From: a virus
Length of the DNA: 64,000 bases
Direction: 5' to 3' (one strand)
Virus record (IMG/VR): IMGVR_UViG_3300031364_000001
Span: 1 to 64,000 of that record
Positions within the stretch are counted from its first letter, which is position 1; each line of letters starts with the position of its first letter. Both the position numbers and the translations under genes were made by a program. Below the pieces are notes generated by a model that was not told where the DNA came from, ran no database searches, and worked only from the letters and a program-made list of their open reading frames with translations. Of this stretch, positions 32,279 to 40,590 are shown piece by piece.

Positions 32279-33259
32279 TTAAATTCCATAAGAATATGAA
32301 ATTGAGAGTGGGAAGTACACGATAATTCCTCCAATTCTTGCTTCGGTCATTATATCAAATCCCAATCCTTTTATTTGAGGTGGTAATTGAGTATACATCA
32401 TAGGAATTTCTAATGTTAATGAATCTGGATTTTTAGAATACATTATCATTTTTGCTGTTGCGCCTACGCCTGCTGTATTTAACTCTGTTAACCACTCAAT
32501 AGTTTTAATCATTGGGAAGTTATCCTTAATATAAGATAATACTGTTTTAGAATCACCATCAGTTACACGTCTTGTTGCTATATCCATATATTGTGAATGA
32601 GGCAATAGCAATGTATCAGGCTCTTCTATACCGTTAGTAGTATCTGTTATTGCTAATAACATTCCTTTTACATCTTTGATTATTTCGTCTGGAGTTTTTG
32701 TTACCCATGTTTGACTTCCTGCTGCTCCATTTGGTACTACATACTGAGTAGTACCTGGATAATCAATAAAACCATCAATGCTATGAGCTGCATCCCCTGA
32801 AAGTGCTATACTATTAACTTTTTCTTCATATCCTCTTTTTGCTGTATTTGCTTTTCTAACTTCTAAATTTTTACCTGACATTCTTGATCTTCTAATTTCT
32901 TGTCTTGAATAACCAAAAGAATCAGAAACAGTATAAACTTTTGATGAAAATTCCTCCCCGTATATATCAACTCTAGGAGAATTCTGAGCATAGTCAGAAA
33001 CTATTGCTGCAGTACCCACTTGTGTATATCTTCTATAAGTAATTGTTTCTGCACCTGGATCAGCTTCAGAACTTATAGGAAACAAAGTGGCATATTTTAA
33101 TGTTCTTTGTTTTGTATCATAACTTTTAGCTTTAATATATTCCAACTCTCTTACAAAAAATGCGGATTCACCAGCATCTTGTAATATACCAGAATTATTA
33201 ACTCTATCAAAAGTCATTTTATCGACTTCTATTCCATCTATAATTATTTTATCACTCAT
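32279..33259 (-). CDS. Major capsid protein (DUF2184/encapsulin-like)
   Basis: 326 aa, SD AAGGAGG. RELEYIKAKSYDTKQRTLKYATLFPISSEADPGAETITYRRYTQVGTAAIVSDYAQN...GYSRQEIRRSRMSGKNLEVRKANTAKRGYEEKVNSIALSGD then PMIKTIEWLTEL and EIPMMYTQLPPQIKGLGFDIMTEARIGGIIVYFPLSI: the DUF2184 HK97-fold capsid pattern. Encoded downstream of the decoration and scaffold genes. Confidence 0.9.
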   Translation of the reverse strand: MSDKIIIDGIEVDKMTFDRVNNSGILQDAGESAFFVRELEYIKAKSYDTKQRTLKYATLFPISSEADPGAETITYRRYTQVGTAAIVSDYAQNSPRVDIYGEEFSSKVYTVSDSFGYSRQEIRRSRMSGKNLEVRKANTAKRGYEEKVNSIALSGDAAHSIDGFIDYPGTTQYVVPNGAAGSQTWVTKTPDEIIKDVKGMLLAITDTTNGIEEPDTLLLPHSQYMDIATRRVTDGDSKTVLSYIKDNFPMIKTIEWLTELNTAGVGATAKMIMYSKNPDSLTLEIPMMYTQLPPQIKGLGFDIMTEARIGGIIVYFPLSISYSYGI

Positions 33260-33272
33260 CTATTTTTCCTCC

Positions 33273-34064
33273 TTATGCCCAAGTCTTTTCTGAATATGGT
33301 TTGTATCTACCATTAACTTCTATCTTTGTAATTGTAGTAGAAGTTTGTACAGTAATATTATTACTTCTTGCTTTTGTTGCTACTGTTTTTCCTGCTGTTG
33401 CAGTTTGTCTTCCAAGAGTAACACCAGAAGTAACAGACATATACAATGCCTGTAAATCTGAAATTGTACCTGTACTTAATGCCCAAATAACACCCTTACT
33501 TACTATATTCGGATTTTCGTATTGTTCGTATTTTGCCGAACCTGCTGTACTTAGATTTTTCTGACTAAAAGCAGCTATTCCCAAAAATACTTGATCTGTT
33601 TCATAAGTAATAGCAGCATTTGGAATTGTAGCAACTTTTTCAGTTACACTTACTGTAATAGTAGAAGCCTTTGTTCTAATATATAACGTTCTATTATCAG
33701 AATCTTCTGTCGCATCTGCTTCATATACATCTACATCTGTTAATGCTCCAATTGCTGCAATTAACAAATTCATTGTATTTGCATGACTTGAAGCATATGT
33801 AACTGTTGCTGTTTCTACCCCATTAACTGTTATTGATAATGCATCCGTGCCATCAAAATCTGCATCAAATACTATTTTTGCAGTATCTAATATAATTGGA
33901 TAACACTCTTCATCATCTCCTATATAACCCATTACTGGAGCCCCAAATGCTATACCGTTAGAATCTTGACAAGCTCTATCACCGTCAATTTTCAAATCTT
34001 CCTGTATACCTTCTGCAATAAGACCTGCTACTGCAGCTTCAATTGTATCATATTGTCCTGCCAT
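33273..34064 (-). CDS. Capsid decoration / structural cement protein (DUF2190-like)
   Basis: 263 aa, SD GAGGAGG. GQYDTIEAAVAGLIAEGIQEDLKIDGDRACQDSNGIAFGAPVMGYIGDDEECYPI resembles the phage structural cement fold; the middle repeats a fibronectin-like beta pattern and the end is basic. Located between scaffold and capsid genes. Stabilises the expanded head. Confidence 0.7.
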   Translation of the reverse strand: MAGQYDTIEAAVAGLIAEGIQEDLKIDGDRACQDSNGIAFGAPVMGYIGDDEECYPIILDTAKIVFDADFDGTDALSITVNGVETATVTYASSHANTMNLLIAAIGALTDVDVYEADATEDSDNRTLYIRTKASTITVSVTEKVATIPNAAITYETDQVFLGIAAFSQKNLSTAGSAKYEQYENPNIVSKGVIWALSTGTISDLQALYMSVTSGVTLGRQTATAGKTVATKARSNNITVQTSTTITKIEVNGRYKPYSEKTWA

Positions 34065-34065
34065 A

Positions 34066-34677
34066 TTATTTTACCTCCTCATCTAAAATTTTTTTCATAT
34101 CTTCATCAATTATACCTTCACGATATTTTTTTCCTTGTTCTGAATCAAGTTTCCAAGCGTTCTTTATACGTCTATTTCTTAATTCATCTGCATCAACTTT
34201 ATCTGTTTTAGAAGGTTGAATATTTAATATTTTTTCTTTATTATCTGCAACTACACTTTTATTTAAAGTGATTATTGCCGCATCAAATACAGAACTAATA
34301 TAATTTTCATCTTTATCTTCTAAATTCATATCTGCGTATGCTTTTTTAATAACTTCTTTTTTAATTTCTAAATTATTCATATCTTCTTTGATTTCAAGTC
34401 CGAATTTTACTGCCGTATCTACAATAGTAATTCTATCTTTTACAGCGTTGTCAATTTTTATAGGAATTTCTTTTTCAAGTTTTTCTTTGTCTTCTTTTAG
34501 TTTTGCATTATCAGCAACCAAAGAATCATATTTGCCTTGAAGTGTAGATAATTCTTGATTTTTTGATTTCAATGATTTATCCAAATCTTCATTTGTCTTT
34601 TTGATAATATTAAATTCGTCTTCAACTCTTTTGTCTACTTCAAATTCAACATTATCATTCAATCTAATTTTTGCCAT
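34066..34677 (-). CDS. Nested scaffold protein from an internal start
   Basis: In the same frame as the fused gene, ATG 34677 (MAKIRLNDNVEFEVDKRVED) is preceded by a strong SD (AAAAAGGAG, 8 nt). 203 aa, acidic coiled coil, typical scaffold. This mirrors the nested scaffold of phage lambda (Nu3 inside C). The internal SD is better than that of many whole genes here, which supports real use. Confidence 0.6.
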   Translation of the reverse strand: MAKIRLNDNVEFEVDKRVEDEFNIIKKTNEDLDKSLKSKNQELSTLQGKYDSLVADNAKLKEDKEKLEKEIPIKIDNAVKDRITIVDTAVKFGLEIKEDMNNLEIKKEVIKKAYADMNLEDKDENYISSVFDAAIITLNKSVVADNKEKILNIQPSKTDKVDADELRNRRIKNAWKLDSEQGKKYREGIIDEDMKKILDEEVK

Positions 34678-35841
34678 TGTTTTATTCTCCTTTTTAGGCT
34701 GAGTGTTATTGTCCCCGACTACATCGGAATTTATATAAACAGCATCATTGCTATCCATTCTTAATTTAAGTTTTGCTAAATCTCCTGCTCTACCCCTATC
34801 AACTATTGCTATATGATTATATTTTATATTTTTTTGAACTGCATCATATTGATTATTACCATAAGCAAAACCTGATCGCATTTCAAGATCAGCAGCATAA
34901 CCGCAACTTAATGCAATTTTGCCTTCTTTCTCAATTTTCTCTATTGTCTTTCCATCTGTAATAGTAATTGGAATAGAAGTTGTCATGCCATCAAATCTTA
35001 CATTCTCCCCTGTAAAACCTACCTGTAATTCTTTAGCATTATCTGCATTTACAGAACCATTTGGAGCAATATCTCCTTTTGGATGATTATCTGTCATTAC
35101 TTGCATTATAAGACTATCTAAAGTTTCTTGATTCCCTATATCTTCTGGAGTTCTTAATTCTCTTAATATAGAACCATCTGATTGGATGTAATTAAAAATA
35201 CCTGTATTAGTTACTATTGCTCTACCTTTAAGATATCCTTCTGGAGTTTTTCTAAAAGGCTCTACCATATTGTCTTCTGTTAATTCAAATACATCAAATC
35301 TATTAACAGAATCTATTTTATCAACTTTATTTTTTATAATAGCTTCATGTTCCCAATTAGAATCAATTTTTATAAAATCTTTACTCCATTTACCTTCTTT
35401 ATTTTTTTTATATCCTGCTTCTTTTACTGCATTCCAAGCAATGGAAGCAGCTTTAATTTTATTTTCTTTATTTTCCGGATCATTAGGATGTTCTTTTACC
35501 CATTGTTTTCTAATATTTGCGTATGTATGTATTAATATTGTGACTGCTTCTTTTGGCATATTGGCAGGATAAGGAGGAGGGATAAACCCTATTACTTTTT
35601 TTTCTGAATCATAAATTATATCAGATTCATCTTTTTTATTTTTACAAACATCTTCATGTTCTTTTTCTAATTCTTCTACTATATCTTTTATACTATCATC
35701 TATATCTTCTGGGAATTTACCTTTACCAATTGCTATTGCTTGTTTAATTGCTTCTTTTTTTGCATTCTTACCAATAAAGCATTTACCATTTCCCCAAGAC
35801 CATCCCTCTTGACCATTTTCTGTACATTTTTTAATAGGCAT
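34066..35841 (-). CDS. Fused prohead protease (DUF2213-like) and scaffold
   Basis: 591 aa. Order: a short cysteine-containing start (MPIKKCTENGQEGWSWGNGKCFIG...), a ChaB-like unit (PPYPANMPKEAVTILIHTYANIRKQWVKEHP..., ~80-145), a DUF2213 protease-like domain (~180-365, ending RSGFAYGNNQYDAVQKNIKYNHIAIVDRGRAG), and a scaffold-like C-terminal coiled coil (~390-591). It is the known head-assembly layout in one chain. An internal start at 34677 can give the scaffold alone, see next entry. An active-site set for the protease is not assigned. Confidence 0.75.
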   Translation of the reverse strand: MPIKKCTENGQEGWSWGNGKCFIGKNAKKEAIKQAIAIGKGKFPEDIDDSIKDIVEELEKEHEDVCKNKKDESDIIYDSEKKVIGFIPPPYPANMPKEAVTILIHTYANIRKQWVKEHPNDPENKENKIKAASIAWNAVKEAGYKKNKEGKWSKDFIKIDSNWEHEAIIKNKVDKIDSVNRFDVFELTEDNMVEPFRKTPEGYLKGRAIVTNTGIFNYIQSDGSILRELRTPEDIGNQETLDSLIMQVMTDNHPKGDIAPNGSVNADNAKELQVGFTGENVRFDGMTTSIPITITDGKTIEKIEKEGKIALSCGYAADLEMRSGFAYGNNQYDAVQKNIKYNHIAIVDRGRAGDLAKLKLRMDSNDAVYINSDVVGDNNTQPKKENKTMAKIRLNDNVEFEVDKRVEDEFNIIKKTNEDLDKSLKSKNQELSTLQGKYDSLVADNAKLKEDKEKLEKEIPIKIDNAVKDRITIVDTAVKFGLEIKEDMNNLEIKKEVIKKAYADMNLEDKDENYISSVFDAAIITLNKSVVADNKEKILNIQPSKTDKVDADELRNRRIKNAWKLDSEQGKKYREGIIDEDMKKILDEEVK

Positions 35842-35843
35842 AA

Positions 35844-36056
35844 TTATTTACTCCATGTATAAGTTTTAAATTTTTGAGGATAATAAGAAAACCACCAACC
35901 AGTCAATGGTAAAACAAAATATAAAATTCCTATTATTTGATATTTTTCATTTCTTAAAAAACGAATAAAAAACCATTGTATTAAAAAGAAATTTAAAAAT
36001 CCTATCCATGTTTTAACTGGTATAATTTTATATAAAATATTTTTTATAATTTCCAA
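35844..36056 (-). CDS. Small membrane protein
   Basis: 70 aa, TTG start 36056, SD AAGGAAG. Two hydrophobic segments (about 12-30 and 38-56) rich in Trp/Phe/Tyr. Encoded directly after the leader with double hairpin at 36057-36228. Could be a holin-like or structural membrane protein; unknown. Confidence 0.5.
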   Translation of the reverse strand: MEIIKNILYKIIPVKTWIGFLNFFLIQWFFIRFLRNEKYQIIGILYFVLPLTGWWFSYYPQKFKTYTWSK

Positions 36057-36222
36057 TTTTCTACTTCCTTAAATAAATAAAAAAGCCGGCATCAAACCTA
36101 CAATTTTTTATGTAGATTCAATGTCGGCTCAATTAATTATGAAACACCTGACATCATTATTAACAATCTTATTTGTTGTTAATAATTTTTAAAAAATATA
36201 TATTAAAAGGAGCTTATTATTT
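36057..36222 (-). promoter_or_regulatory. Leader with double hairpin and terminator
   Basis: Minus strand, 5' to 3': perfect 11-bp hairpin ATTATTAACAA/TTGTTAATAAT (36186-36176 with 36166-36156); spacer; then AGCCGACAT/ATGCCGGCT (36129-36121 with 36092-36084, one mismatch) with an inner CTACA/TGTAG, followed by TTTTTT. This lies between the promoter at 36223-36252 and the gene at 35844-36056. Attenuator or antitermination site likely. Confidence 0.6.
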
Positions 36223-36252
36223 ATTATAATATATATTTTAAAATAAATAAAG
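36223..36252 (-). promoter_or_regulatory. Class B promoter
   Basis: Minus strand TACTTTAT...TATAAT: CTTTAT at 36252-36247, 18-nt spacer, TATAAT at 36228-36223. Same spacing as at 43615 and 47873. Confidence 0.65.
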
Positions 36253-36259
36253 TAAAATA

Positions 36260-36376
36260 TTAATTTTCTTTTAATAAATTTATATAATTTTCTATATTTG
36301 TTCTTTTCATTTCTCTTAATATTTCTATATCTATTCCCATTTCATAAGCAACAATTTCTTCTAATAATCTATTCAT
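36260..36376 (-). CDS. 38-aa ORF
   Basis: ATG 36376 with strong SD (AAGGAGG). MNRLLEEIVAYEMGIDIEIL... an amphipathic helix. The product is too short to classify. It lies just before the class B promoter. Confidence 0.4.
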   Translation of the reverse strand: MNRLLEEIVAYEMGIDIEILREMKRTNIENYINLLKEN

Positions 36377-36395
36377 TTTTACCTCCTTATTATTT

Positions 36396-36974
36396 TTAAA
36401 ATAAAAACTTTATTTGTAAAATAATACCCCCACCATCAAACATAATTGAGTTATTATTTCTAATAGTCATTATTTTAGTATATCCACCAATACCTAATCC
36501 TAAAGTTAATAATTTTAAATTAAAATATTTATTTATAGTAGCACCTGCATATATTTCTGGACAAAATTCAGAATTTATTCCTCCGAATGCTAATAAATCT
36601 ATTCCCCATTTAATTTCATTGCTTGCTAATTTAATTGCTTCTTCATACTGCTTTTTATATTTTTCAGATTGATCTTTATATTTTTCTGCTAATTTAATTA
36701 CATCATCTTTTTGTTTTAATACTTTTTCATATTCTTTTATTTTTTTATTATCTTTTAAATATATAAATTCTTTTACTGTTTTTGATTTTATTTTTTTTAA
36801 TTCTTCTAATTCTTTATTTAATTCTATTTGTTTATCATTTAATATTTTTTGTTTACTATTTAATTCTTGTATTTTTTTATTTTTATATATTCTATAACAA
36901 AAAATAAAAGCTATTGAACATAATATTAAAATAATTAACGCTATTATGCTTATATTCTTAATCTTTTGTATCAT
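36396..36974 (-). CDS. Membrane-anchored coiled-coil protein, spanin-like
   Basis: 192 aa, SD GGAGG. N-terminal transmembrane anchor (residues 8-29), a long coiled coil (~34-120), then a C-terminal part of beta strands (INSEFCPEIYAGATINKYFNLKLLTLGLGIGGY) like a small outer-membrane-type barrel. This could bridge the envelope as a spanin does. Overlaps the next gene start. Confidence 0.5.
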   Translation of the reverse strand: MIQKIKNISIIALIILILCSIAFIFCYRIYKNKKIQELNSKQKILNDKQIELNKELEELKKIKSKTVKEFIYLKDNKKIKEYEKVLKQKDDVIKLAEKYKDQSEKYKKQYEEAIKLASNEIKWGIDLLAFGGINSEFCPEIYAGATINKYFNLKLLTLGLGIGGYTKIMTIRNNNSIMFDGGGIILQIKFLF

Positions 36975-37191
36975 TTATTCCTCCTTTATATTTTTTTATT
37001 GCTCCTGATCCAAATACAGCACCCCATACAATACTAAACACTCCAAATATAATCAAATCTAATTTATACAAAAATTCAATGTTTATTTCAGGTTTAAAAA
37101 TAATTATAAATCTATCAATAGAAAGAGAAATTAATAAATAAAATAATATAATTAATCCTAACCATTTTCCCAGAGTATTTTTTTTCTTCAT
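36958..37191 (-). CDS. Small membrane protein, holin candidate
   Basis: 77 aa, SD AAGGAAT. Two transmembrane segments (residues ~8-28 and ~42-66) separated by a short acidic stretch, with a basic/polar end. Size and place beside envelope genes fit a holin; not proven. Confidence 0.45.
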   Translation of the reverse strand: MKKKNTLGKWLGLIILFYLLISLSIDRFIIIFKPEINIEFLYKLDLIIFGVFSIVWGAVFGSGAIKKYKGGINDTKD

Positions 37192-37201
37192 TTTTTATTC
37201 C

Positions 37202-37483
37202 TTATACCAATTTAGAATTCTTATCATTATCAGTAGCAATAAAATCCCCTATCATTTCTTTAAATTCAAACATTAAAAAATTTGCTGCATCAACTAAATA
37301 TTCTGCGTTACCTGTTTTTTTATATAAACTAATTCTATATTCTGCATTTTTTAATTCATCACGACTATTAGTTAATACATTGCTTTTAGTCTTTTTTAAA
37401 TCCCCATATTTACTATTAGAAGTCATTATCCTGTTTTTCATTTTTTGAATAAAATCCCAACTCCAAGCATTCTCCCATGCCAT
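37202..37483 (-). CDS. Hypothetical phage protein
   Basis: 93 aa. NRIMTSNSKYGDLKKTKSNVLTNSRDELKNAEYRISLYKKTGNAEYLVDAANFLMFEFKEM resembles a short helical family carried by many phages next to DUF4406 genes. No function known. Confidence 0.5.
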   Translation of the reverse strand: MAWENAWSWDFIQKMKNRIMTSNSKYGDLKKTKSNVLTNSRDELKNAEYRISLYKKTGNAEYLVDAANFLMFEFKEMIGDFIATDNDKNSKLV

Positions 37484-37486
37484 ATT

Positions 37487-37840
37487 TTACTCCTTTATTT
37501 CCTCTATATTTAAATAAACTGGTATATCTAATTCCCATGCTAAATTTTTTTCTTTTATTGCACCACGTGAATCTCTCCAATTCTCCATCATTAAAATACC
37601 ATCACATCTTTTTAACATTTCTGCAGTACCTTCTAACCAATAATTATAATTAATTCCATCTAAACAAGCCTCATAAATTTCAAAATGAGCTGTGTTTAAA
37701 TGTGGCGTTACTGGATAAAATCCTTGTTTGCCTCTCTTTGCTACTAATTCAATTGCAACTGCTTCTGCTTTTTTAATATTATCATCAATTTCACTAAAAG
37801 TTTTGCCAGTATATTTACCGGCAATATAAATTAATTTCAT
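37487..37840 (-). CDS. DUF4406 / nucleoside deoxyribosyltransferase-like protein
   Basis: 117 aa. MKLIYIAGKYTGKTFSEIDDNIKKAEAVAIEL...GFYPVTPHLNTAHFEIY...DGINYNYWLEGTAEMLKRCDGILMMENWRDSRGAIKE. The beta-alpha start and the RCDGIL..NWRDSRGA are the DUF4406 and 2-deoxyribosyltransferase (SLOG-like) motif. May bind or convert nucleotides. Confidence 0.75.
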   Translation of the reverse strand: MKLIYIAGKYTGKTFSEIDDNIKKAEAVAIELVAKRGKQGFYPVTPHLNTAHFEIYEACLDGINYNYWLEGTAEMLKRCDGILMMENWRDSRGAIKEKNLAWELDIPVYLNIEEIKE

Positions 37841-37850
37841 AAATTTTTCC

Positions 37851-38015
37851 TTATATAAAATCTATTAAAAAAATACCACATTTTGGACATCTAAAATTAT
37901 TTATATATTCAATTATACGTACTAATTGTAAACAATCACAATTTGAACATTGAAATAATACATAATCATCATCCCCTGCTGTATTTTTCATGCTGCATTT
38001 CCTTTTATTATTCAT
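37851..38015 (-). CDS. 54-aa zinc-ribbon protein
   Basis: ATG 38015, SD AAGGA. CSNCDC...CPKC gives two CxxC knuckles, a zinc ribbon. Unknown partner; small zinc proteins of this type often regulate transcription. Confidence 0.5.
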   Translation of the reverse strand: MNNKRKCSMKNTAGDDDYVLFQCSNCDCLQLVRIIEYINNFRCPKCGIFLIDFI

Positions 38016-38018
38016 ATT

Positions 38019-38210
38019 TTATCCTTCATGATTTATATTTAATTTATCATGTTCAAATTTTATAAAAGGCCTTTCTGTTATAATTCTTTTATTTTTTTCT
38101 GTTTTAATATCTACATAAGATTTTTTTCTATTAATCTTAATAGTAATTTCTCCAAAACTAACTTTTCTAATTTCTTTTAGTATTTCTTCTTCTGTATTTT
38201 TATCAATCAT
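38019..38210 (-). CDS. Hypothetical protein
   Basis: 63 aa, SD AAGGAGAG. DKNTEEEILKEIRKVSFGEITIKINRKKSYVDIKTEKNKRI. Basic, beta-rich, DNA-binding-like. No family recognised. Confidence 0.5.
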   Translation of the reverse strand: MIDKNTEEEILKEIRKVSFGEITIKINRKKSYVDIKTEKNKRIITERPFIKFEHDKLNINHEG

Positions 38211-38956
38211 TTAATACTCTCCTTATAGTTATTTATTATAATATCTGAATAAATTTTTCTATTATTATCTAAATAAACCACTTTTTTTAGATACTCTATA
38301 TTATTATTAAAAGCTTCTATAATAGATTCCCCACAATTATAACAAAGTAATGCTTTATCCATATCACCTTTGTAAAATTCTAAATAAGTAGTCATTAAAT
38401 AAAAATAATAATCAGTTTGAAATTCTAAACTTTTAGTAAATTGATCTTCTGTTAATTTATATAACCTACATGCTTCTTTTACTTTTAACGGATGAAATTG
38501 ATATAATCCTTTTTCTCCTACTTTTCCTAATGCTTCTTCATCAAAATTACTTTCTTGTTTTATATGATATAAAGTAAAATCCGGTTTTAAATAAAATTTA
38601 TCTCTATACTCTAAACTTTTTGAAAATATTAAACCTAAAAATTGTATTTTTCTTTCGTCTGTCATTTTAGAATTTTTTAACATTTTTATATTATTAGATA
38701 TAAAATCTCTAATTTCTACTTGCAATAAGTTAGATTTTTTTAATATTTGTATTTGCTTTTCTAAATTATTATAATTATTTAAATTTATTTTAATAAATAT
38801 TAAAACAAATATTAAAATGCATAAAATAATAAAAGCACTAATACCAAAAGGTATTAAATAATTTAATTTTAATTTAAATTTTCTTTTTTTATAATTTCTT
38901 TTAGATATAACTTTATTTTTTGTATTTAATATTTTTGATATTTCTTTTTTTTGCAA
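38207..38956 (-). CDS. Lytic transglycosylase (SLT) with membrane anchor
   Basis: 249 aa, TTG start 38956, SD GGAGG. Basic start, transmembrane segment (~33-57), then an SLT domain: LYHIKQESNFDEEALG (catalytic-type Glu135), GLYQFHP, and MDKALLCYNCGE. Cleaves peptidoglycan glycan strands; anchored so it could act at the inner membrane for DNA entry or lysis. A second muralytic enzyme (M23) is at 43656. Confidence 0.85.
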   Translation of the reverse strand: MQKKEISKILNTKNKVISKRNYKKRKFKLKLNYLIPFGISAFIILCILIFVLIFIKINLNNYNNLEKQIQILKKSNLLQVEIRDFISNNIKMLKNSKMTDERKIQFLGLIFSKSLEYRDKFYLKPDFTLYHIKQESNFDEEALGKVGEKGLYQFHPLKVKEACRLYKLTEDQFTKSLEFQTDYYFYLMTTYLEFYKGDMDKALLCYNCGESIIEAFNNNIEYLKKVVYLDNNRKIYSDIIINNYKESIK

Positions 38957-39073
38957 TTAATACCTCCAATTATCAAAATTTGTTAATATATCAATTATTT
39001 CTTTTATTTTTTTTATTTCTATCCATATCATTTTAAAAAATTTTTTTATTATTTTAATTAAATTTTTCATTTT

Positions 39074-39316
39074 TTACTCCTTAATTAAATCATAAATTAA
39101 TCTTATTGCCATAGCAGCAACTTGAATTGCTTCTATCCGAATTTTATTTTTACTTTGTTTTTTATTTTTTATTTCCTCCCATAATTCATCAACTTCTTCT
39201 TTTAATATTGCATAACCTTCATGAAAACTATTAAAAGTATCAAACTTTACTATAGCTTCAGTTAATTCAATGTGAACGTCTGATAATATGCTTAATGCTT
39301 TATCTGTTATTTTCAT
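39074..39316 (-). CDS. MazG-like nucleotide pyrophosphohydrolase domain protein
   Basis: 80 aa. FNSFHEGYAILKEEVDELWEEIKN...IRIEAIQVAAMAIRLIYDL has the E-x-x-E-x-x-x-E/-ExxxAAmA pattern of phage MazG-like proteins, which hydrolyse NTPs or (p)ppGpp. Region 38957-39073 before it holds only an aborted 5-codon ORF. Confidence 0.65.
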   Translation of the reverse strand: MKITDKALSILSDVHIELTEAIVKFDTFNSFHEGYAILKEEVDELWEEIKNKKQSKNKIRIEAIQVAAMAIRLIYDLIKE

Positions 39317-39319
39317 CTA

Positions 39320-39586
39320 TTACTCCTTTATTTTCTTAAATAAATTTTTAAAATCTTTTTTAGGATAAACCATTTTAAAAACTCTTTTTTCATTTTCTTT
39401 TGTAACTATCATATCATTCTTATTTACTTGAATCCAATCTAAAATAGGGTAAGTAATTAATACTATATATTTTTTAAGTTTAAAACCTAAAAATTTTCTA
39501 ACTTCTATCCTATCTTCCATTCCTTTTTTAAACTTTTCTGCTGATACTATTAAATCACATTTTTTATGTTTATATTTTTTTATCAT
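39320..39586 (-). CDS. Hypothetical protein
   Basis: 88 aa, basic, KKYKHKKCDLIVSAEKFKKGMEDRIEVRKFLGFKLKKYIVLI. No family recognised. In a run of short co-directional genes with gaps of 0-3 nt. Confidence 0.4.
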   Translation of the reverse strand: MIKKYKHKKCDLIVSAEKFKKGMEDRIEVRKFLGFKLKKYIVLITYPILDWIQVNKNDMIVTKENEKRVFKMVYPKKDFKNLFKKIKE

Positions 39587-39832
39587 TTAACTTTCCAATT
39601 TTTGAAAACTAAGTAATAATAAAGCAGTAACTTTTTGAGTTTCTATTACTTCTTTATTTAATAAATCATACAAATATTTTTCTGCTCTTTGAACATCTTC
39701 TAAACTTTTAATTTCAAAATCTAAATTTAAAGCATCTGAACTATAACTATCCCATTGCTTTACAACCTTTTCATTTTTCTCATTAAATGTTTCTTCTATT
39801 CTGTGGTATTTATAAGCTATAAAATATTTCAT
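39587..39832 (-). CDS. Hypothetical protein
   Basis: 81 aa, SD via overlap. KYFIAYKYHRIEETFNEKNEKVVKQWDSYSSDALNLDFEIKSLEDVQRAEKYLYDLL. Looks like a small single-domain protein, no recognised family. Confidence 0.45.
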   Translation of the reverse strand: MKYFIAYKYHRIEETFNEKNEKVVKQWDSYSSDALNLDFEIKSLEDVQRAEKYLYDLLNKEVIETQKVTALLLLSFQKLES

Positions 39833-40050
39833 TTTATTATTTTCCTTATTTCTATACCATTATTTACTTCAATTACCTGTAAATCATTCTTTTCACATTC
39901 AATTTTTATATAATTTATTATTTCAGAAATTTTAATTTTATAAATAGGTTCTACTATTGTGTTTTCTTTTTTTGCAAATATAGGTAAAATTATTTCTTGA
40001 TTATTAGGTAACCTTTTGATTTCAGGTAATTGATTAATTGTTAATTTCAT
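39829..40050 (-). CDS. Hypothetical protein
   Basis: 73 aa, ATGA-coupled to the zinc-ribbon gene upstream and overlapping the next. KLTINQLPEIKRLPNNQEIILPIFAKKENTIVEPIYKIKISEIINYIKIEC. No family recognised. Confidence 0.45.
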   Translation of the reverse strand: MKLTINQLPEIKRLPNNQEIILPIFAKKENTIVEPIYKIKISEIINYIKIECEKNDLQVIEVNNGIEIRKIIK

Positions 40051-40226
40051 TGCTTAATCCCCCTTAAACTTCCATCTTCCATTCTTTTATATCCAGAAGC
40101 CATTTTAAATACTTCATATTTCATATTACATTTAGGACATCTAATAAATCTTTTTCTTTTTTTATATTCTACTTTTTGCTCTTCTAAAATAATTTCTATT
40201 TTGCATTTAGAACAATTAAATTTCAT
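40047..40226 (-). CDS. 59-aa zinc-ribbon protein
   Basis: ATG 40226. CSKCKIEI...CPKCNMKYEV gives a four-cysteine zinc ribbon. Stop overlaps the next start (ATGA). Function unknown; another of the small zinc proteins here. Confidence 0.5.
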   Translation of the reverse strand: MKFNCSKCKIEIILEEQKVEYKKRKRFIRCPKCNMKYEVFKMASGYKRMEDGSLRGIKQ

Positions 40227-40236
40227 ATTATATTCC

Positions 40237-40554
40237 TTATATTAATTTTAAATTTATTTCACTTCTAAAATTTATTATTCTTTTTTTCCAATCAAAAATT
40301 GCTCCATACCATTCTAATTCAGGATAACGCATCCGAAAAATAACTTTAAAAATATGTATAAATTCAGAAAAACAAATTAAAGTTTTATCATAATAAAATA
40401 AACTTAAAATATATAATAAAAATAAATCTTTAATAAATAATTTTTCTAATTCTTTTCTTTGTATTCCAACAATGCAATCTTTTCTACATATTTTATAAAT
40501 TTTTTTTATTTTCTCATAAGCTATAAAAATATCTTTATCAATTTTCATTTTCAT
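40237..40554 (-). CDS. Hypothetical protein
   Basis: 105 aa, SD AAGGAG following the class A promoter. Contains an RMRYPELEWYGAIFDWKKR segment near the C terminus. No family recognised. Confidence 0.45.
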   Translation of the reverse strand: MKMKIDKDIFIAYEKIKKIYKICRKDCIVGIQRKELEKLFIKDLFLLYILSLFYYDKTLICFSEFIHIFKVIFRMRYPELEWYGAIFDWKKRIINFRSEINLKLI

Positions 40555-40569
40555 TTTTTTAACTCCTTA

Positions 40570-40590
40570 CTTTATTATAATACTTTTTTA
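40570..40590 (-). promoter_or_regulatory. Class A promoter motif
   Basis: Minus strand AAAAAAGTATTATAATAAA with -10 TATAAT at 40579-40574, next to the SD of the gene ending at 40237. Confidence 0.5.

Noticed and set aside
38957-39073. Basic 38-aa ORF before the MazG-like gene
   Set aside because: On careful reading a homopolymer length gives a stop after five codons; only a short in-frame piece is left.
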